Shown: in pieces, positions 8,003 through 16,419 of the stretch | Layout: every line of letters starts with the position of its first letter | How positions within the stretch are numbered: the stretch's first letter is position 1 | Assembly: GCA_002356455.1 (NCBI GenBank) | Contig: AP017968.1 | Coordinates: forward strand, 1,736,001-1,800,000 | From: Fusobacterium varium | GTDB lineage: Bacteria; Fusobacteriota; Fusobacteriia; Fusobacteriales; Fusobacteriaceae | Length of the DNA stretch: 64,000 bases | Direction of reading: 5' to 3' | Program-made: the position numbers and the translations under genes | The notes under the pieces: generated by a model | Told to the model about the DNA's origin: nothing | The model's database searches: none | The model's input: the letters and a program-made list of their open reading frames with translations, nothing else

Positions 8003-8296
8003 ATGACAGAAGGGGAATTTATAAGATTCTATAAAAAGAGAAATGGACTAAAGAATCAGCAGGAAGTAAAAGAAAAGATAGACTTATTCTGGAATACATT
8101 GCTAAAAGTTCTGAATGAAGGTGAAAAGGTAACCTTTAAAAATTGGGGAACATTTGAAGAAAAAGAGGTAAAACCAAGAAAAATAATGATAGCCAGAATA
8201 AATAAAACTGGTTATACAAAAGCTAAAAAGAAGATAAGATTCAGGGTAGGAACAGGCTTGCAGGATATAGTAAATGGAGCTGGTACTAATGAATAA
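8003..8296 (+). CDS. HU/IHF-like DNA-binding protein (first of pair)
   Basis: 97 aa with the HU fold signature: helical N-terminus (GEFIRFYKKRNGLKNQQEVKEKIDLFWNTLLKVLNEGEKV), then the core KNWGTFEEKEVKPRK, matching the GFGTFEVRERAARKG core of HU, then the DNA-clasping beta arm and the closing strand KIRFRVGTGL. The Asn-Pro of the arm tip that HU and IHF insert into DNA is absent here (arm reads ARINKTGYTKAK). The next gene overlaps by 8 nt and does keep it, so the two may form a heterodimer as IHF alpha/beta do. The same pair recurs after the second autotransporter. The ribosome-binding site is AGGGGG. Confidence 0.85.
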   Translation: MTEGEFIRFYKKRNGLKNQQEVKEKIDLFWNTLLKVLNEGEKVTFKNWGTFEEKEVKPRKIMIARINKTGYTKAKKKIRFRVGTGLQDIVNGAGTNE

Positions 8297-8558
8297 GAGA
8301 GAATTAGCAAAAGTATACAGTGAAGTGAGTAAAGGAGAAATATCAGCAAGAAAAGCGCTGAAAGAAATAGAAGTATTTCTTGAAACAATGCAGGAGGCTT
8401 TGCAGAAAAGTCATTCATTAATATTTATAAATATAGGAATATTTGAAGTGAAGGAAAGAAAACCAAGAGTAATAGCCAATCCAGTAACTAAAGAACCTAT
8501 GAAGATTTATCCAAGAAAGACTGTGAAGTTTAGAGTATCTAAAAAAATAGAGAGATAA
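8289..8558 (+). CDS. HU/IHF-like DNA-binding protein (second of pair)
   Basis: 89 aa. The C-terminal half is a clear HU match: FINIGIFEVKERKPRVIANP, followed by the strand KIYPRKTVKFRV. The arm-tip Asn-Pro (IANP) is intact. I start it at the ATG overlapping the previous stop by 8 nt, with GGAG 9 nt upstream. An in-frame start 15 nt further upstream is possible, but the equivalent second pair has the same 8-nt overlap, which supports this choice. Overlap implies coupled, near 1:1 synthesis with the first protein. A role in local DNA architecture, perhaps at the invertible promoters, is inferred. Confidence 0.85.
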   Translation: MNKRELAKVYSEVSKGEISARKALKEIEVFLETMQEALQKSHSLIFINIGIFEVKERKPRVIANPVTKEPMKIYPRKTVKFRVSKKIER

Positions 8559-8579
8559 TAAAAATATTAAATGATCATT

Positions 8580-8616
8580 AAAGGCAGAGAAAATAAAATC
8601 TCTGTCTTTTTTTATT
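8580..8616 (+). terminator. Rho-independent terminator of module 1
   Basis: AAAGGCAGAGA pairs with TCTCTGTCTTT (one G-T) around an 8-nt loop, followed by seven T. It closes the first HU-like pair. Confidence 0.88.
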
Positions 8617-8701
8617 TAAAGAATAGTTGAATCAATAATATAGAAATCAAAAAAATGTAAAATGCTTAAAAACACTTTTAAATCAAAGTTAATTTTTTAA
8701 T

Positions 8702-8727
8702 GTACTTCTTTATATATAAAAGCGAAC
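8702..8727 (+). repeat. inverted repeat, left arm of segment 2
   Basis: Ends TATATAAAAGCGAAC, like the left arm of segment 1. Its outer end (GTACTTCTT) is the most diverged of the four arms. Confidence 0.75.
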
Positions 8728-8740
8728 TATATTTTTTTCT

Positions 8741-8769
8741 ATTATATTCTCTAAATTTTAAAAAGTCAA
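8741..8769 (-). promoter_or_regulatory. consensus sigma70 promoter inside invertible segment 2
   Basis: Minus strand TTGACT, 17-nt spacer, TATAAT. It reads toward the HU-like pair of module 1, antisense to it. Confidence 0.85.
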
Positions 8770-8842
8770 GATAAAATATATTTTAAAAATATAATATTGA
8801 AAAAATTAAGTATTAGAAATAGGGAATTTTCTCCCAATTAGT

Positions 8843-8868
8843 ATTCGCCTTTATATATATAAGAGAAC
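8843..8868 (-). repeat. inverted repeat, right arm of segment 2
   Basis: Reads ATTCGCC...AAGAGAAC on the plus strand. Its reverse complement differs from the left arm of segment 1 at only two positions. Confidence 0.8.
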
Positions 8869-8929
8869 TTTTATTTTTTTCGAATTAGAGGTTTTAATAA
8901 AAAGAAAATTAAAATGTAAAGGAGAAAAA

Positions 8930-11900
8930 ATGGTTGAAAAAATTTTGGGAAGAGCAAAGAGTAGCAATCAAAAAAGAGGTATTAATGTAGCAATTGGAGT
9001 GGTAATAGGGTGTTTTTTGATTGGGGGAATAGGATATTCACAAGAGGAAGTTATAAATAAAAAAACAGTGTATGATGAAGAAATAAAGTGGTTGTGGCCA
9101 TTTGAAAAAGGAAGCAGTAAAAAAAAATTAGAAGGAAATACAGGGGGAGAAGTATTGCCACCAGAGCCAGAAATTATTCCACCTAAAAAAGATGAAATAC
9201 CATGGCAGCATGATCCAGATGGAGTAATAGAAGATGGATTAGAACAGGATTCAACTGATATATATACAGGAATATTGAAAAGAGAATGGAATAAAGAAAA
9301 AGAAAAATGGGAAGTAGTTGGATTACAAGATGAGAATAAAGATGGAATAGCAGATATATATGATCCAGATGGAGATTTTGATGGAGATGGAATAAAAAAT
9401 AAAGATGATAAAAATTGGGCATTAAATGCTGGAAAACAAAATGATCTTTTTATATCAAGTAATGGATTAGGATATGTAGATTCTGGAAGTATAGTGAGAG
9501 TATTAAAAGAAAATGATTGGAATGCAGATAAAATAAAAAATTATTTATACAGTAAAGGACAGCTGGATTTATATAAAAATGGAATAAAAAATTTAGAAGA
9601 TACAGATATAAAAACTATTACTAAACTTAATAAGTATAATGAAAAATATAACAAAGAAAATAAAATAATTAACTCAAATGATGGTACTGGAGAGTTTGAA
9701 AATAAATTAAAAGAAATAGAGCAGAATAAGCTGGATGAATATAATAATTTTACTGGAGGAACAAATAATTTACTATATAATGATATCGCAACTGAAATCA
9801 CAGGACAAAATATAAGAGAAAAGGATAATATACAAGTTGTAAATAAAGGAAAGATTAATTTTACAAGAGTTAATCCAGGGCAATTAGGAGCCAAATCGAA
9901 TAGTTTTAAAGCATATAATTATGGTGAAATAATAGGAAGAATAGATTTAAATGGCAGCGGAGAACCTGTAAGCAATGATTCAATAGGCCAAAAAGGTATG
10001 GCAGAAAGTAATCATTTATATAATTATGGAGTAATAGATGTAGAAATAAAAATTGAAGGTGGATATATAGGAAGTGTAGGACAAAGAATAGATAATAATA
10101 TGTCATATTCTAAAAGTGTAGATAATGAAATTATAAATTATGGATATATTAAAAGTATTAATACAGGGGGAGGGGCAGCAGCAGGACAAGATGCATTGGC
10201 AACAGGTGGATTAAAAATAGAACTGATAAATTCTGGAAAAATATATGCAGAAGTAAATGGAGCTAAATCAGGAAATAATGGACCTGAAATAGTTGGACAA
10301 AGAATACATGGTTCTAATACACAATCTAGTTTTTTAGATATAAATGCAGATATTTATAACTATAATGACATTAAACTAGTGTTAAAACAAGGAGATGATG
10401 GAATCAATCAAGCTCATTATTTATATGGTCAAAAGGCTACTATAGCCTTAGTTCCTCCATCAACTGAAACTGCCTATTTGAATAGTCAGTTATATAATTA
10501 TGGTAATATAAAAATAGAGGACTTAGATGGAAAATTAGGAGAAACTGGATTCTTATATGGACAATATGCAGAAACTTTAAATCAAGGAACAGATGCTGAA
10601 AATAAAACTGCTCAAAATAATGTTTATAATTATGGAAATATAGATATTATCTCTAAAGGAACAACAACTTCGTATGGTCAAAGAGCTGCAATAAAATATA
10701 ATTCGATAAATATCAGAGAAAACCAACTATATAATTATGGGAAAATTAATATTTCTTCTGAGAATAAAAATTATGGACAATTTTTAACAACTTGGTCAAC
10801 TAAAGAATTTTTTAAATCAGATATATATAATTATGGAATAATAATTAGTGAGGGAAAGGGAACAATTGGACAATCAATAGAAGGATATAAAGGAACTGCA
10901 AATAATTATGGACAAATAAGAGTAAAAGGTGGAACAAAAGATACAGCAGGAATAAAAGTAATAGATGGTGCAATAGGGTTTAACTATGGAATGATAGAGG
11001 TAGATAACAAAGGAATTGCACCTGAAAATATGGGAACAGGAATGTGGGCTGATGGAAAAGATTCAGAAGCATTTAACTATGGAAGTATCATAGTTACTGG
11101 ATTGACAGGAACTGTTGAAAATGGAATGGATACAGCATATATGAGAGCTACTAATGGAGGAAAAGTATATAATTATGGGTGGCTTGAATTAAAAGACTCA
11201 CTAGATGCATTAACTATTGGAGAAGGAGTGAGTTCATCTACAAGAGCAGGCTATAGATCAGCAGGAGATTTTGACCTTAAAGGTGAAATGAAGATAATGG
11301 CAGAAACAGGAAAGGGAGATATCTATTCTAAAGAAAATTTCATTACAGCAGGAGGAAATGGAAAAGAAGGAAATATATCAGGACTTGAAAACCTTACATC
11401 TTCAGGAGTATATGAAATTTTTACAACAGAAAGAAAAGGGGATAATGGAGAAAATATAGTTGACCTTGTAATGAATAAAACTAAAAATATAGAGGATTTG
11501 GAAAAAGACAGTAATACAGGAAGAATGGTAAAAGAATTACAGCTTGATAATGCTGTATATGGAAAAGATTCAGAGTTTGCAAGGAATAATAAAGAGTTCT
11601 CAGAAATGATATCAAGAAAAGTATCAGAGGGAGAATCACTTGAAAATTTACTTGGACTTGAATATGCAAATTTAAATGGACAGATAATTGAATCAGGAAA
11701 GGTACTGTTAGAAAATCAGGAAAAAGTTATGAGTACAGACAGAACTTATCTAAGTGGGCAGTTTAATAAAGAAAATAATTTTGATGCAGTAGTAATCAAT
11801 CCTCAAAATGAAAGCAAAATAGGTATATTTCATTTAAATTCAGATAAAGACCTTGACTCTCAAGTTTCAGGAACATACAGATATGAATTGGAAAGTACAA

Positions 11901-12616
11901 CTCTTATACTTCAAAATAATAAAAACTATATGATTGGTATGAATTATTCAAAATTAGATTATAAAAACAGAAATAGTGATATGAAGAAAACAAGTGTATT
12001 TGCAGGTCACAATTATATAAAATCATTGAGTGATATATCAGAGTATAGAAATTATATAAATGGAACTCTGACATTTAATACTATGGATAGAAATGGAAAA
12101 AGAGATGATTTCAAATCATATGATTTAAATATGAGAAATGAATATGTAAGAGAATTAGATATAGAAGGACTCACATATTCAGAATTTACAGCAGGGGTTA
12201 AAACAACTGTATTTGGTCATGAAAAAATAAAAGAACATGGAGCAGACTTAACTTCAGACAGAAATATAGAAGTAAAGAAAAAAATAGGAATATCAAATGA
12301 AATTAACTTAGGTTTTCTTATGAATAAAAGCTATGAAATAGGAGAAAATAAAAGAAAAAATAATTTTGGTATAAGTACATACTTAGGATATAAAAAAGAA
12401 CTCATGCCAATAAATGACTGGAGAGATGAATTCACAATAGGAACAGGAAACTATGCTAAATATAATAAACCAGTAAAAGAACATGATTTAGGAGTAGGGT
12501 TGGGAGTAGTATCAGCAAGATATGAGATTAAAGATGAATTATCAGGAACATTAAGTTTTTCAGCAGATACTTTAGGTGATACAATGACAACATTTAAGAT
12601 AGAATATAAATTTTAA
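8930..12616 (+). CDS. type Va autotransporter with Asp-rich N-terminal segment, 1228 aa
   Basis: Outer-membrane surface protein. The signal peptide (1-38) has a long n-region (MVEKILGRAKSSNQKRG) and a hydrophobic core ending GIGYSQ. Residues about 70-100 are Pro-rich (LPPEPEIIPPKK). Residues about 132-160 (DENKDGIADIYDPDGDFDGD and onward) match the Asp-rich calcium-binding thrombospondin type 3 pattern. From about 300 to 750 the passenger repeats YNYG-I units, as in beta-helical adhesins. A helical linker precedes the barrel (about 935-1228), which ends FKIEYKF. AAAGGAG precedes the ATG. Seventeen bases after the stop comes an HU-like gene with no terminator between, so the three genes form one transcript, probably under the invertible promoter. 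Confidence 0.92.
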   Translation: MVEKILGRAKSSNQKRGINVAIGVVIGCFLIGGIGYSQEEVINKKTVYDEEIKWLWPFEKGSSKKKLEGNTGGEVLPPEPEIIPPKKDEIPWQHDPDGVIEDGLEQDSTDIYTGILKREWNKEKEKWEVVGLQDENKDGIADIYDPDGDFDGDGIKNKDDKNWALNAGKQNDLFISSNGLGYVDSGSIVRVLKENDWNADKIKNYLYSKGQLDLYKNGIKNLEDTDIKTITKLNKYNEKYNKENKIINSNDGTGEFENKLKEIEQNKLDEYNNFTGGTNNLLYNDIATEITGQNIREKDNIQVVNKGKINFTRVNPGQLGAKSNSFKAYNYGEIIGRIDLNGSGEPVSNDSIGQKGMAESNHLYNYGVIDVEIKIEGGYIGSVGQRIDNNMSYSKSVDNEIINYGYIKSINTGGGAAAGQDALATGGLKIELINSGKIYAEVNGAKSGNNGPEIVGQRIHGSNTQSSFLDINADIYNYNDIKLVLKQGDDGINQAHYLYGQKATIALVPPSTETAYLNSQLYNYGNIKIEDLDGKLGETGFLYGQYAETLNQGTDAENKTAQNNVYNYGNIDIISKGTTTSYGQRAAIKYNSINIRENQLYNYGKINISSENKNYGQFLTTWSTKEFFKSDIYNYGIIISEGKGTIGQSIEGYKGTANNYGQIRVKGGTKDTAGIKVIDGAIGFNYGMIEVDNKGIAPENMGTGMWADGKDSEAFNYGSIIVTGLTGTVENGMDTAYMRATNGGKVYNYGWLELKDSLDALTIGEGVSSSTRAGYRSAGDFDLKGEMKIMAETGKGDIYSKENFITAGGNGKEGNISGLENLTSSGVYEIFTTERKGDNGENIVDLVMNKTKNIEDLEKDSNTGRMVKELQLDNAVYGKDSEFARNNKEFSEMISRKVSEGESLENLLGLEYANLNGQIIESGKVLLENQEKVMSTDRTYLSGQFNKENNFDAVVINPQNESKIGIFHLNSDKDLDSQVSGTYRYELESTTLILQNNKNYMIGMNYSKLDYKNRNSDMKKTSVFAGHNYIKSLSDISEYRNYINGTLTFNTMDRNGKRDDFKSYDLNMRNEYVRELDIEGLTYSEFTAGVKTTVFGHEKIKEHGADLTSDRNIEVKKKIGISNEINLGFLMNKSYEIGENKRKNNFGISTYLGYKKELMPINDWRDEFTIGTGNYAKYNKPVKEHDLGVGLGVVSARYEIKDELSGTLSFSADTLGDTMTTFKIEYKF

Positions 12617-12633
12617 GGAAAGGCAGAGTTTAT

Positions 12634-12921
12634 ATGAAGGAAAATGATTTTATAAAATTATATCGAAACAACAGAGGTTTAAAAAATCAAAAAGAAGCTA
12701 AAGAAAAAATAGATGCTTTTTGGAATACATTATTTAAAGCTGTAGAAACTGGTGAAAAGGTAATTTTTAAAGGATGGGGAAAATTTGAAAAAAAAGATAT
12801 GAAATCTAGAAAAATAAAAATTCCTAAAAAAGATCAGCTGATTTGTACACAGCCTAAAAGTATAATAAAGTTCAGGGCAGGAAAAGTTTTTAGAAAAAGG
12901 CTGGTAGGTGCATATGAATAA
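12634..12921 (+). CDS. HU/IHF-like DNA-binding protein (first of second pair)
   Basis: 95 aa, clearly paralogous to the first protein of the earlier pair (shared GLKNQ-EAKEKID-FWNTL and GEKV-FK-WG-FE). The HU core reads FKGWGKFEKKDMKSRK. As in its paralogue, the arm-tip Asn-Pro is missing (arm IPKKDQLICTQPKS). It is co-directional with the autotransporter 17 nt upstream and so is probably co-transcribed with it. The ribosome-binding site is AAGGCAGAG, weaker than usual here. Probably a nucleoid-type architectural protein; the target is unknown. Confidence 0.85.
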   Translation: MKENDFIKLYRNNRGLKNQKEAKEKIDAFWNTLFKAVETGEKVIFKGWGKFEKKDMKSRKIKIPKKDQLICTQPKSIIKFRAGKVFRKRLVGAYE

Positions 12922-13186
12922 AAAAGAATTTATAAAATTGTATAGAAGTGTTTATGGAGAAAATATAACTGTAAAAGAATCTTTAGAAGATATAGATATA
13001 TTTTTAAAAACAGTAGAACAGGTGCTAAAAGAGAATGGAAAAGTAAAATTTACAAAAAGAGGAGTATTTGAAGTAATAGATAGAAAGCCAAGAAATATAT
13101 CAAATCCTTCAACTAGAGAGATAATGACAATTTATCCCCAGAAAACAATAAGATTTAGAATAACTAAAAATATAGCAAAATACTAA
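12914..13186 (+). CDS. HU/IHF-like DNA-binding protein (second of second pair)
   Basis: 90 aa. HU core FTKRGVFEVIDRKPRNISNP, then IYPQKTIRFRI, with the arm-tip Asn-Pro present (ISNP). The ATG start overlaps the preceding gene by 8 nt, identical to the first pair. A GTG two codons earlier is a less likely start. The presence of one arm with and one without the proline in both pairs suggests an obligate heterodimer. A terminator follows about 70 nt downstream. Confidence 0.85.
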   Translation: MNKKEFIKLYRSVYGENITVKESLEDIDIFLKTVEQVLKENGKVKFTKRGVFEVIDRKPRNISNPSTREIMTIYPQKTIRFRITKNIAKY

Positions 13187-13253
13187 AAACCAAAGTAATT
13201 AAAATTTCTACTGAACCTATTTTTTAGACAACTTATTTTAAACATTGATTAAT

Positions 13254-13296
13254 AAGGATTGATTCCTATATTTTATAGGGGTTAATCCTTTTAATT
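13254..13296 (+). terminator. Rho-independent terminator of module 2
   Basis: AAGGATT-AT-CCTATA pairs with TATAGG-GT-AATCCTT, followed by a T-rich tract. It closes autotransporter 2 and its HU-like pair. Confidence 0.75.
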
Positions 13297-13394
13297 TTAC
13301 CTTTATTCGTTTTTCTTAAAAAATAAAGTAAAATATTTATGATAAAAAATAGAAACTTTATAGAATTTAAATAAAAAAATTTACAGTTTTTATA

Positions 13395-13426
13395 AAAAAT
13401 CAGACACCATTTAAAAATAGTGTCTG
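13395..13426 (-). terminator. Rho-independent terminator (minus strand)
   Basis: CAGACAC-ATTT stem with an A run on its left, which is a T run in minus-strand RNA. It closes the dioxygenase gene. Confidence 0.85.
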
Positions 13427-13445
13427 GGGTAGTAAATAATAAAAT

Positions 13446-14213
13446 TTAATCTGCAGGATCGAATAGATAACTAGTCATAGAAATTGAGCCTAATTCATAA
13501 TAATTATTGAAAATATCTATTTTATCTGAATTATTACTTGCTCCAACAGCATAAATTAAAGGTATATAATGGTCAGGAGTTGGAACTGCAAATACTGAAT
13601 ATGGATGCTGAGAATGATTTATTAAATTATTTATATTAAAGTTTAATATATTTTCTTTTATCCAATTATCAAATTCAGCTGTTTCCTTTCTAGTTTCAGT
13701 ATATGGATTCAGTTCTCTTAAATTATGGACTATGTTACCACTAGCTAGTATAAGAATACCCTCATCTCTTAATTGTCTTAATTTTTTTCCAAGAGCATAG
13801 TGTTCTTTTAAACTTTTAGTTTTATCAATACTTAGCTGGACTACTGGTATATCAGCATTTGGATACATATGAACCAGTACTGACCATGTTCCATGGTCTA
13901 TTCCCCATTCATCATTAAGAGTGATATCTTGATCAAGTAAATCTAAAATTCTTTTAGTGAGTTCTATATTTCCTTTTACAGGATATTTGATTTTGTAAAG
14001 CTCATCAGGAAATCCATACATATCATATATTTGAGTTGGATTATTTGAACTTTGTATAAAAGTACCATTAACATACCAGTGTGCTGAAATAACTAAAATA
14101 GCTTTAGGTTTTTCTAAAATTGTTCCAATTTTTTTCCATATTACAGAAGCTTTAGAACTATTTATAGCATTCATAGGACTTCCATGTCCTACAAAAATAA
14201 CAGGCATTCTCAA
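13446..14213 (-). CDS. ygiD: 4,5-DOPA dioxygenase extradiol-like protein (YgiD/LigB family)
   Basis: Metal-dependent class III extradiol ring-cleavage family protein, about 255 aa, the normal size. The four metal-binding and catalytic histidine regions of the family are visible: GHGSP near the N-terminus, SAHWY near residue 42, GNIVHNL near 165 and PTPDHYIPL near 215. DHGTW is also typical. In bacteria the physiological substrate of YgiD is not settled; DOPA ring opening is known in vitro. I favour the TTG start 8 nt from a perfect AGGAGG. The ATG two codons later lies 14 nt away, and a GTG at 14222 overlaps the ribosome-binding site. It stands alone between terminators, with no obvious partner. 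Confidence 0.88.
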   Translation of the reverse strand: MRMPVIFVGHGSPMNAINSSKASVIWKKIGTILEKPKAILVISAHWYVNGTFIQSSNNPTQIYDMYGFPDELYKIKYPVKGNIELTKRILDLLDQDITLNDEWGIDHGTWSVLVHMYPNADIPVVQLSIDKTKSLKEHYALGKKLRQLRDEGILILASGNIVHNLRELNPYTETRKETAEFDNWIKENILNFNINNLINHSQHPYSVFAVPTPDHYIPLIYAVGASNNSDKIDIFNNYYELGSISMTSYLFDPAD

Positions 14214-14386
14214 AAAGACCACCTCCTAAAAATTATTGGAAATTAAAACTTATAATTAAATCTTACACCATATCTTCAAGTTTATCAATTAAAGAGTAAA
14301 TTATTTTTTAGTTCTTCAAAGAATTGATTTCTTTTCAAAAATAAATTAATGTATAAATTTTTAAAAAATTAACTGCTGCAGATATA

Positions 14387-15082
14387 TTATTTTTTAAGTG
14401 TTCTCAATCCTTTTTTCTTAACAATATTAAAGCTGTCATCTATCAATGAATAAATTGTTTTGAGTGACACACTGCCATCTAATTTAATAGTGAACCAATG
14501 TTTTTTATTCATATGATAACCAGGAAGATAATTAATATTATCTACAATAGAAAGTATTTTATCTGGAGCTGCTTTTAAATCAATAATTTCAATTGTTCCC
14601 TCTTCGTTTATTCCCACTTTCTTTTTTTCAACTTCTAATAAGGCAGCATACCATTTTTCACTTGCTTTTTCACGGAAAACAGCATTATTTGGAGTTTTAT
14701 CCCATAAATATTCAGGTTCATCTTTATATTTTTCAGCTATGTATTTTACAATTTTTTTTGCATAATCACTTTTAAATATTTCTTTTGCTGTACATTTATC
14801 AGCAATATCGCTTAGTATTGTTTCATATTCTTTTCTTATTTTTCCAACAAATCCTCCGCTTATATTTTGAATATAGATGGGTGTATATTCTTCATTGAGT
14901 TTTATATCTAAGACTTTTATATCTATTTCATTAGTTTCCTTGATATTTATGATTAAATTAAATGTATCATTCATTAAATTTTTTGAATAAATATATTGCT
15001 TTTCTTTTTGAATGAATCCATATGACAATAGATTCTTAATTATAAATTTTCGGTTATTAAATATTTTTCCTTGATAAAGCAT
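14387..15082 (-). CDS. MmcQ/YjbR family protein
   Basis: 231 aa. The C-terminal half carries the MmcQ/YjbR (CyaY-like fold) pattern: WYAALLEV near residue 142, then IEIIDLKAAPDKI, GYHMNKKHWFTIKLDG, and a closing LIDDSFNIV. The N-terminal 110 residues form an additional domain seen in longer members (SGGFVGKIRKEYETIL). The family is usually described as DNA-binding-like, but its biochemical role is unclear. GGAGAGGAG precedes the start. It is a monocistronic gene on the minus strand. Confidence 0.85.
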   Translation of the reverse strand: MLYQGKIFNNRKFIIKNLLSYGFIQKEKQYIYSKNLMNDTFNLIINIKETNEIDIKVLDIKLNEEYTPIYIQNISGGFVGKIRKEYETILSDIADKCTAKEIFKSDYAKKIVKYIAEKYKDEPEYLWDKTPNNAVFREKASEKWYAALLEVEKKKVGINEEGTIEIIDLKAAPDKILSIVDNINYLPGYHMNKKHWFTIKLDGSVSLKTIYSLIDDSFNIVKKKGLRTLKK

Positions 15083-15301
15083 ATGTTCTCCTCTCCTTTT
15101 TTTATATTATATCATTCATAGCATACATATCAACAAGAAATAAATATCATATGATTAAATTGTAAGGGAGAAAAAATTAGAAATAAAATTGAATTAAAAC
15201 TACAATAGATTCAAGAGGATTTGATAATCAGGTTAAAAATAAATTGAGAATTATAATAACATTAATGATAATATATTATGACAAAAGAAAAAATAATAAA
15301 A
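15083..15301. other. intergenic stretch, no gene seen
   Basis: AT-rich spacer between the MmcQ/YjbR gene and the terminator of the next minus-strand gene. Nothing recognisable. Confidence 0.4.
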
Positions 15302-15330
15302 TAAAAAAAAGCTCTCAAGAGAAGAGAGCT
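15302..15330 (-). terminator. Rho-independent terminator (minus strand)
   Basis: AGCTCTC / GAGAGCT stem followed on the minus strand by a run of eight T. It lies about 130 nt past the small exported-protein gene. Confidence 0.8.
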
Positions 15331-15459
15331 CCTTTTTCCATATTGACAGTTTGCATTATAAATTTTAATTTAATAAAATTAGAAATCTTTAACCAGATTA
15401 AAGGTTAAGCATTTTTTAATTAATAATACTACATAAAGAAAGGTTCTGAAAAGAAATCT

Positions 15460-15834
15460 TTATTTTTCATATTCCTCTGTCATGATATAAAGATTTTTTA
15501 TTTTAGTTATTGTAAAAGTTCCTTTAGCTATTTCATCAATATTTTTTCCATTAATATGAATATTATTTCCAATAGATTTATTTGTATTACCAAGAGTTAA
15601 GGTAAAAAAACCACCTAAACTTAAACATACATTATCCTTATTATAATAATATTCTCCTCTCTTTTCAAATAATGCTGAAAAAGGCATATTATACTTTGTT
15701 TCTCCTTCTTCTGGAAGTGCGGAAGCAACACTAACAGTTTCCTGAGATATTTCTTCTTTTTCTATTTCTTCACTTAACGAAAAATTGAATAAAAATAAAA
15801 AAGATAGAATTGATATAAATAGAAATTTTTTCAT
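15460..15834 (-). CDS. small exported protein, 124 aa, unknown
   Basis: A clear signal peptide (MKKFLFISILSFLFLFNFS, cleavage near LS-EE) is followed by a Glu-rich stretch and a probable beta-rich domain (YYYNKDNVCLSLGGFFTLTL, then HINGKNIDEIAKGTFTITKIKN). One cysteine. It is probably periplasmic or surface-associated. I do not recognise the family. AAAAGGAGAG precedes the ATG. It is monocistronic on the minus strand. Confidence 0.7.
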   Translation of the reverse strand: MKKFLFISILSFLFLFNFSLSEEIEKEEISQETVSVASALPEEGETKYNMPFSALFEKRGEYYYNKDNVCLSLGGFFTLTLGNTNKSIGNNIHINGKNIDEIAKGTFTITKIKNLYIMTEEYEK

Positions 15835-16419
15835 AAATTCTCTCCTTTTAGGTTTTATATAATATGATAACCTATTTTAATAAAAAATACTATACTGTAA
15901 AAAATAAAGTTTTAAAAAAATAAATAACAACTAATAATTAAATTGTTAAAAACTATTTTTTAATGTTAACAAAGAGTGATTTTAGTTTTATTTATATCAT
16001 TTAGCTAGGAATATATAAGAAAAATAGGGAATATAAATTATAAAATAGCATAGGATTTACTTTCGAAATATGCTACAACCTATTCTTAATACTTAAATAA
16101 AAAAAGCAATTTATGAAGAGAAAATTGTTTAGTATACATCAGAATTAAAAGCAAAAGGCTGGAATAATTTCCAGCTTTTTTGTATTAAAATGTAAATTTC
16201 TAAAATATGCTAAATATTTCTTTTTAAGATTTTTATTATAGCAAACTTTTATTTTAGTAAAAAAAATTTAATTTTTTTAAATATAATACAAAAAATTATT
16301 AAAATTTTAAAAGTTGTTAAGTGTCTTTAATTATAAAAAAAATTATACTTTAATAATATTTATATATCTGCTATTTATTTTTTATGTCAACAATTATAAA
16401 CTATATAATTGTTTTTTAA
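15835..16419. other. long intergenic region with a terminator and possible small RNA
   Basis: No ORF with a ribosome-binding site was found. It contains a plus-strand terminator (16153-16182) without an obvious gene in front of it, and a 7-bp stem TAGCATA/TATGCTA at 16046-16075. A small RNA ending at that terminator is possible but unsupported by a clear promoter. Confidence 0.35.
16153..16182 (+). terminator. orphan Rho-independent terminator
   Basis: AAAGGCTGG / CCAGCTTTTTT stem with a T run on the plus strand. The nearest upstream plus-strand gene is about 3 kb away, so it may end an unannotated small transcript. Confidence 0.7.

Larger units (their letters stand above)
8702..8868. promoter_or_regulatory. 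candidate invertible promoter segment 2 (OFF orientation)
   Basis: Same design as segment 1: inverted arms (20 of 26 identical to each other, clearly related to the arms of segment 1) around 115 bp that hold a minus-strand promoter. The sequences around the -10/-35 (TCTCTAAA and AAAGTCAAGATAAAA) and just downstream of the right arm (GAATT-GAGGTT-TAATAAA) are also shared with segment 1. After inversion the start would lie near 8836, about 94 nt before the autotransporter ATG. Confidence 0.68.
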
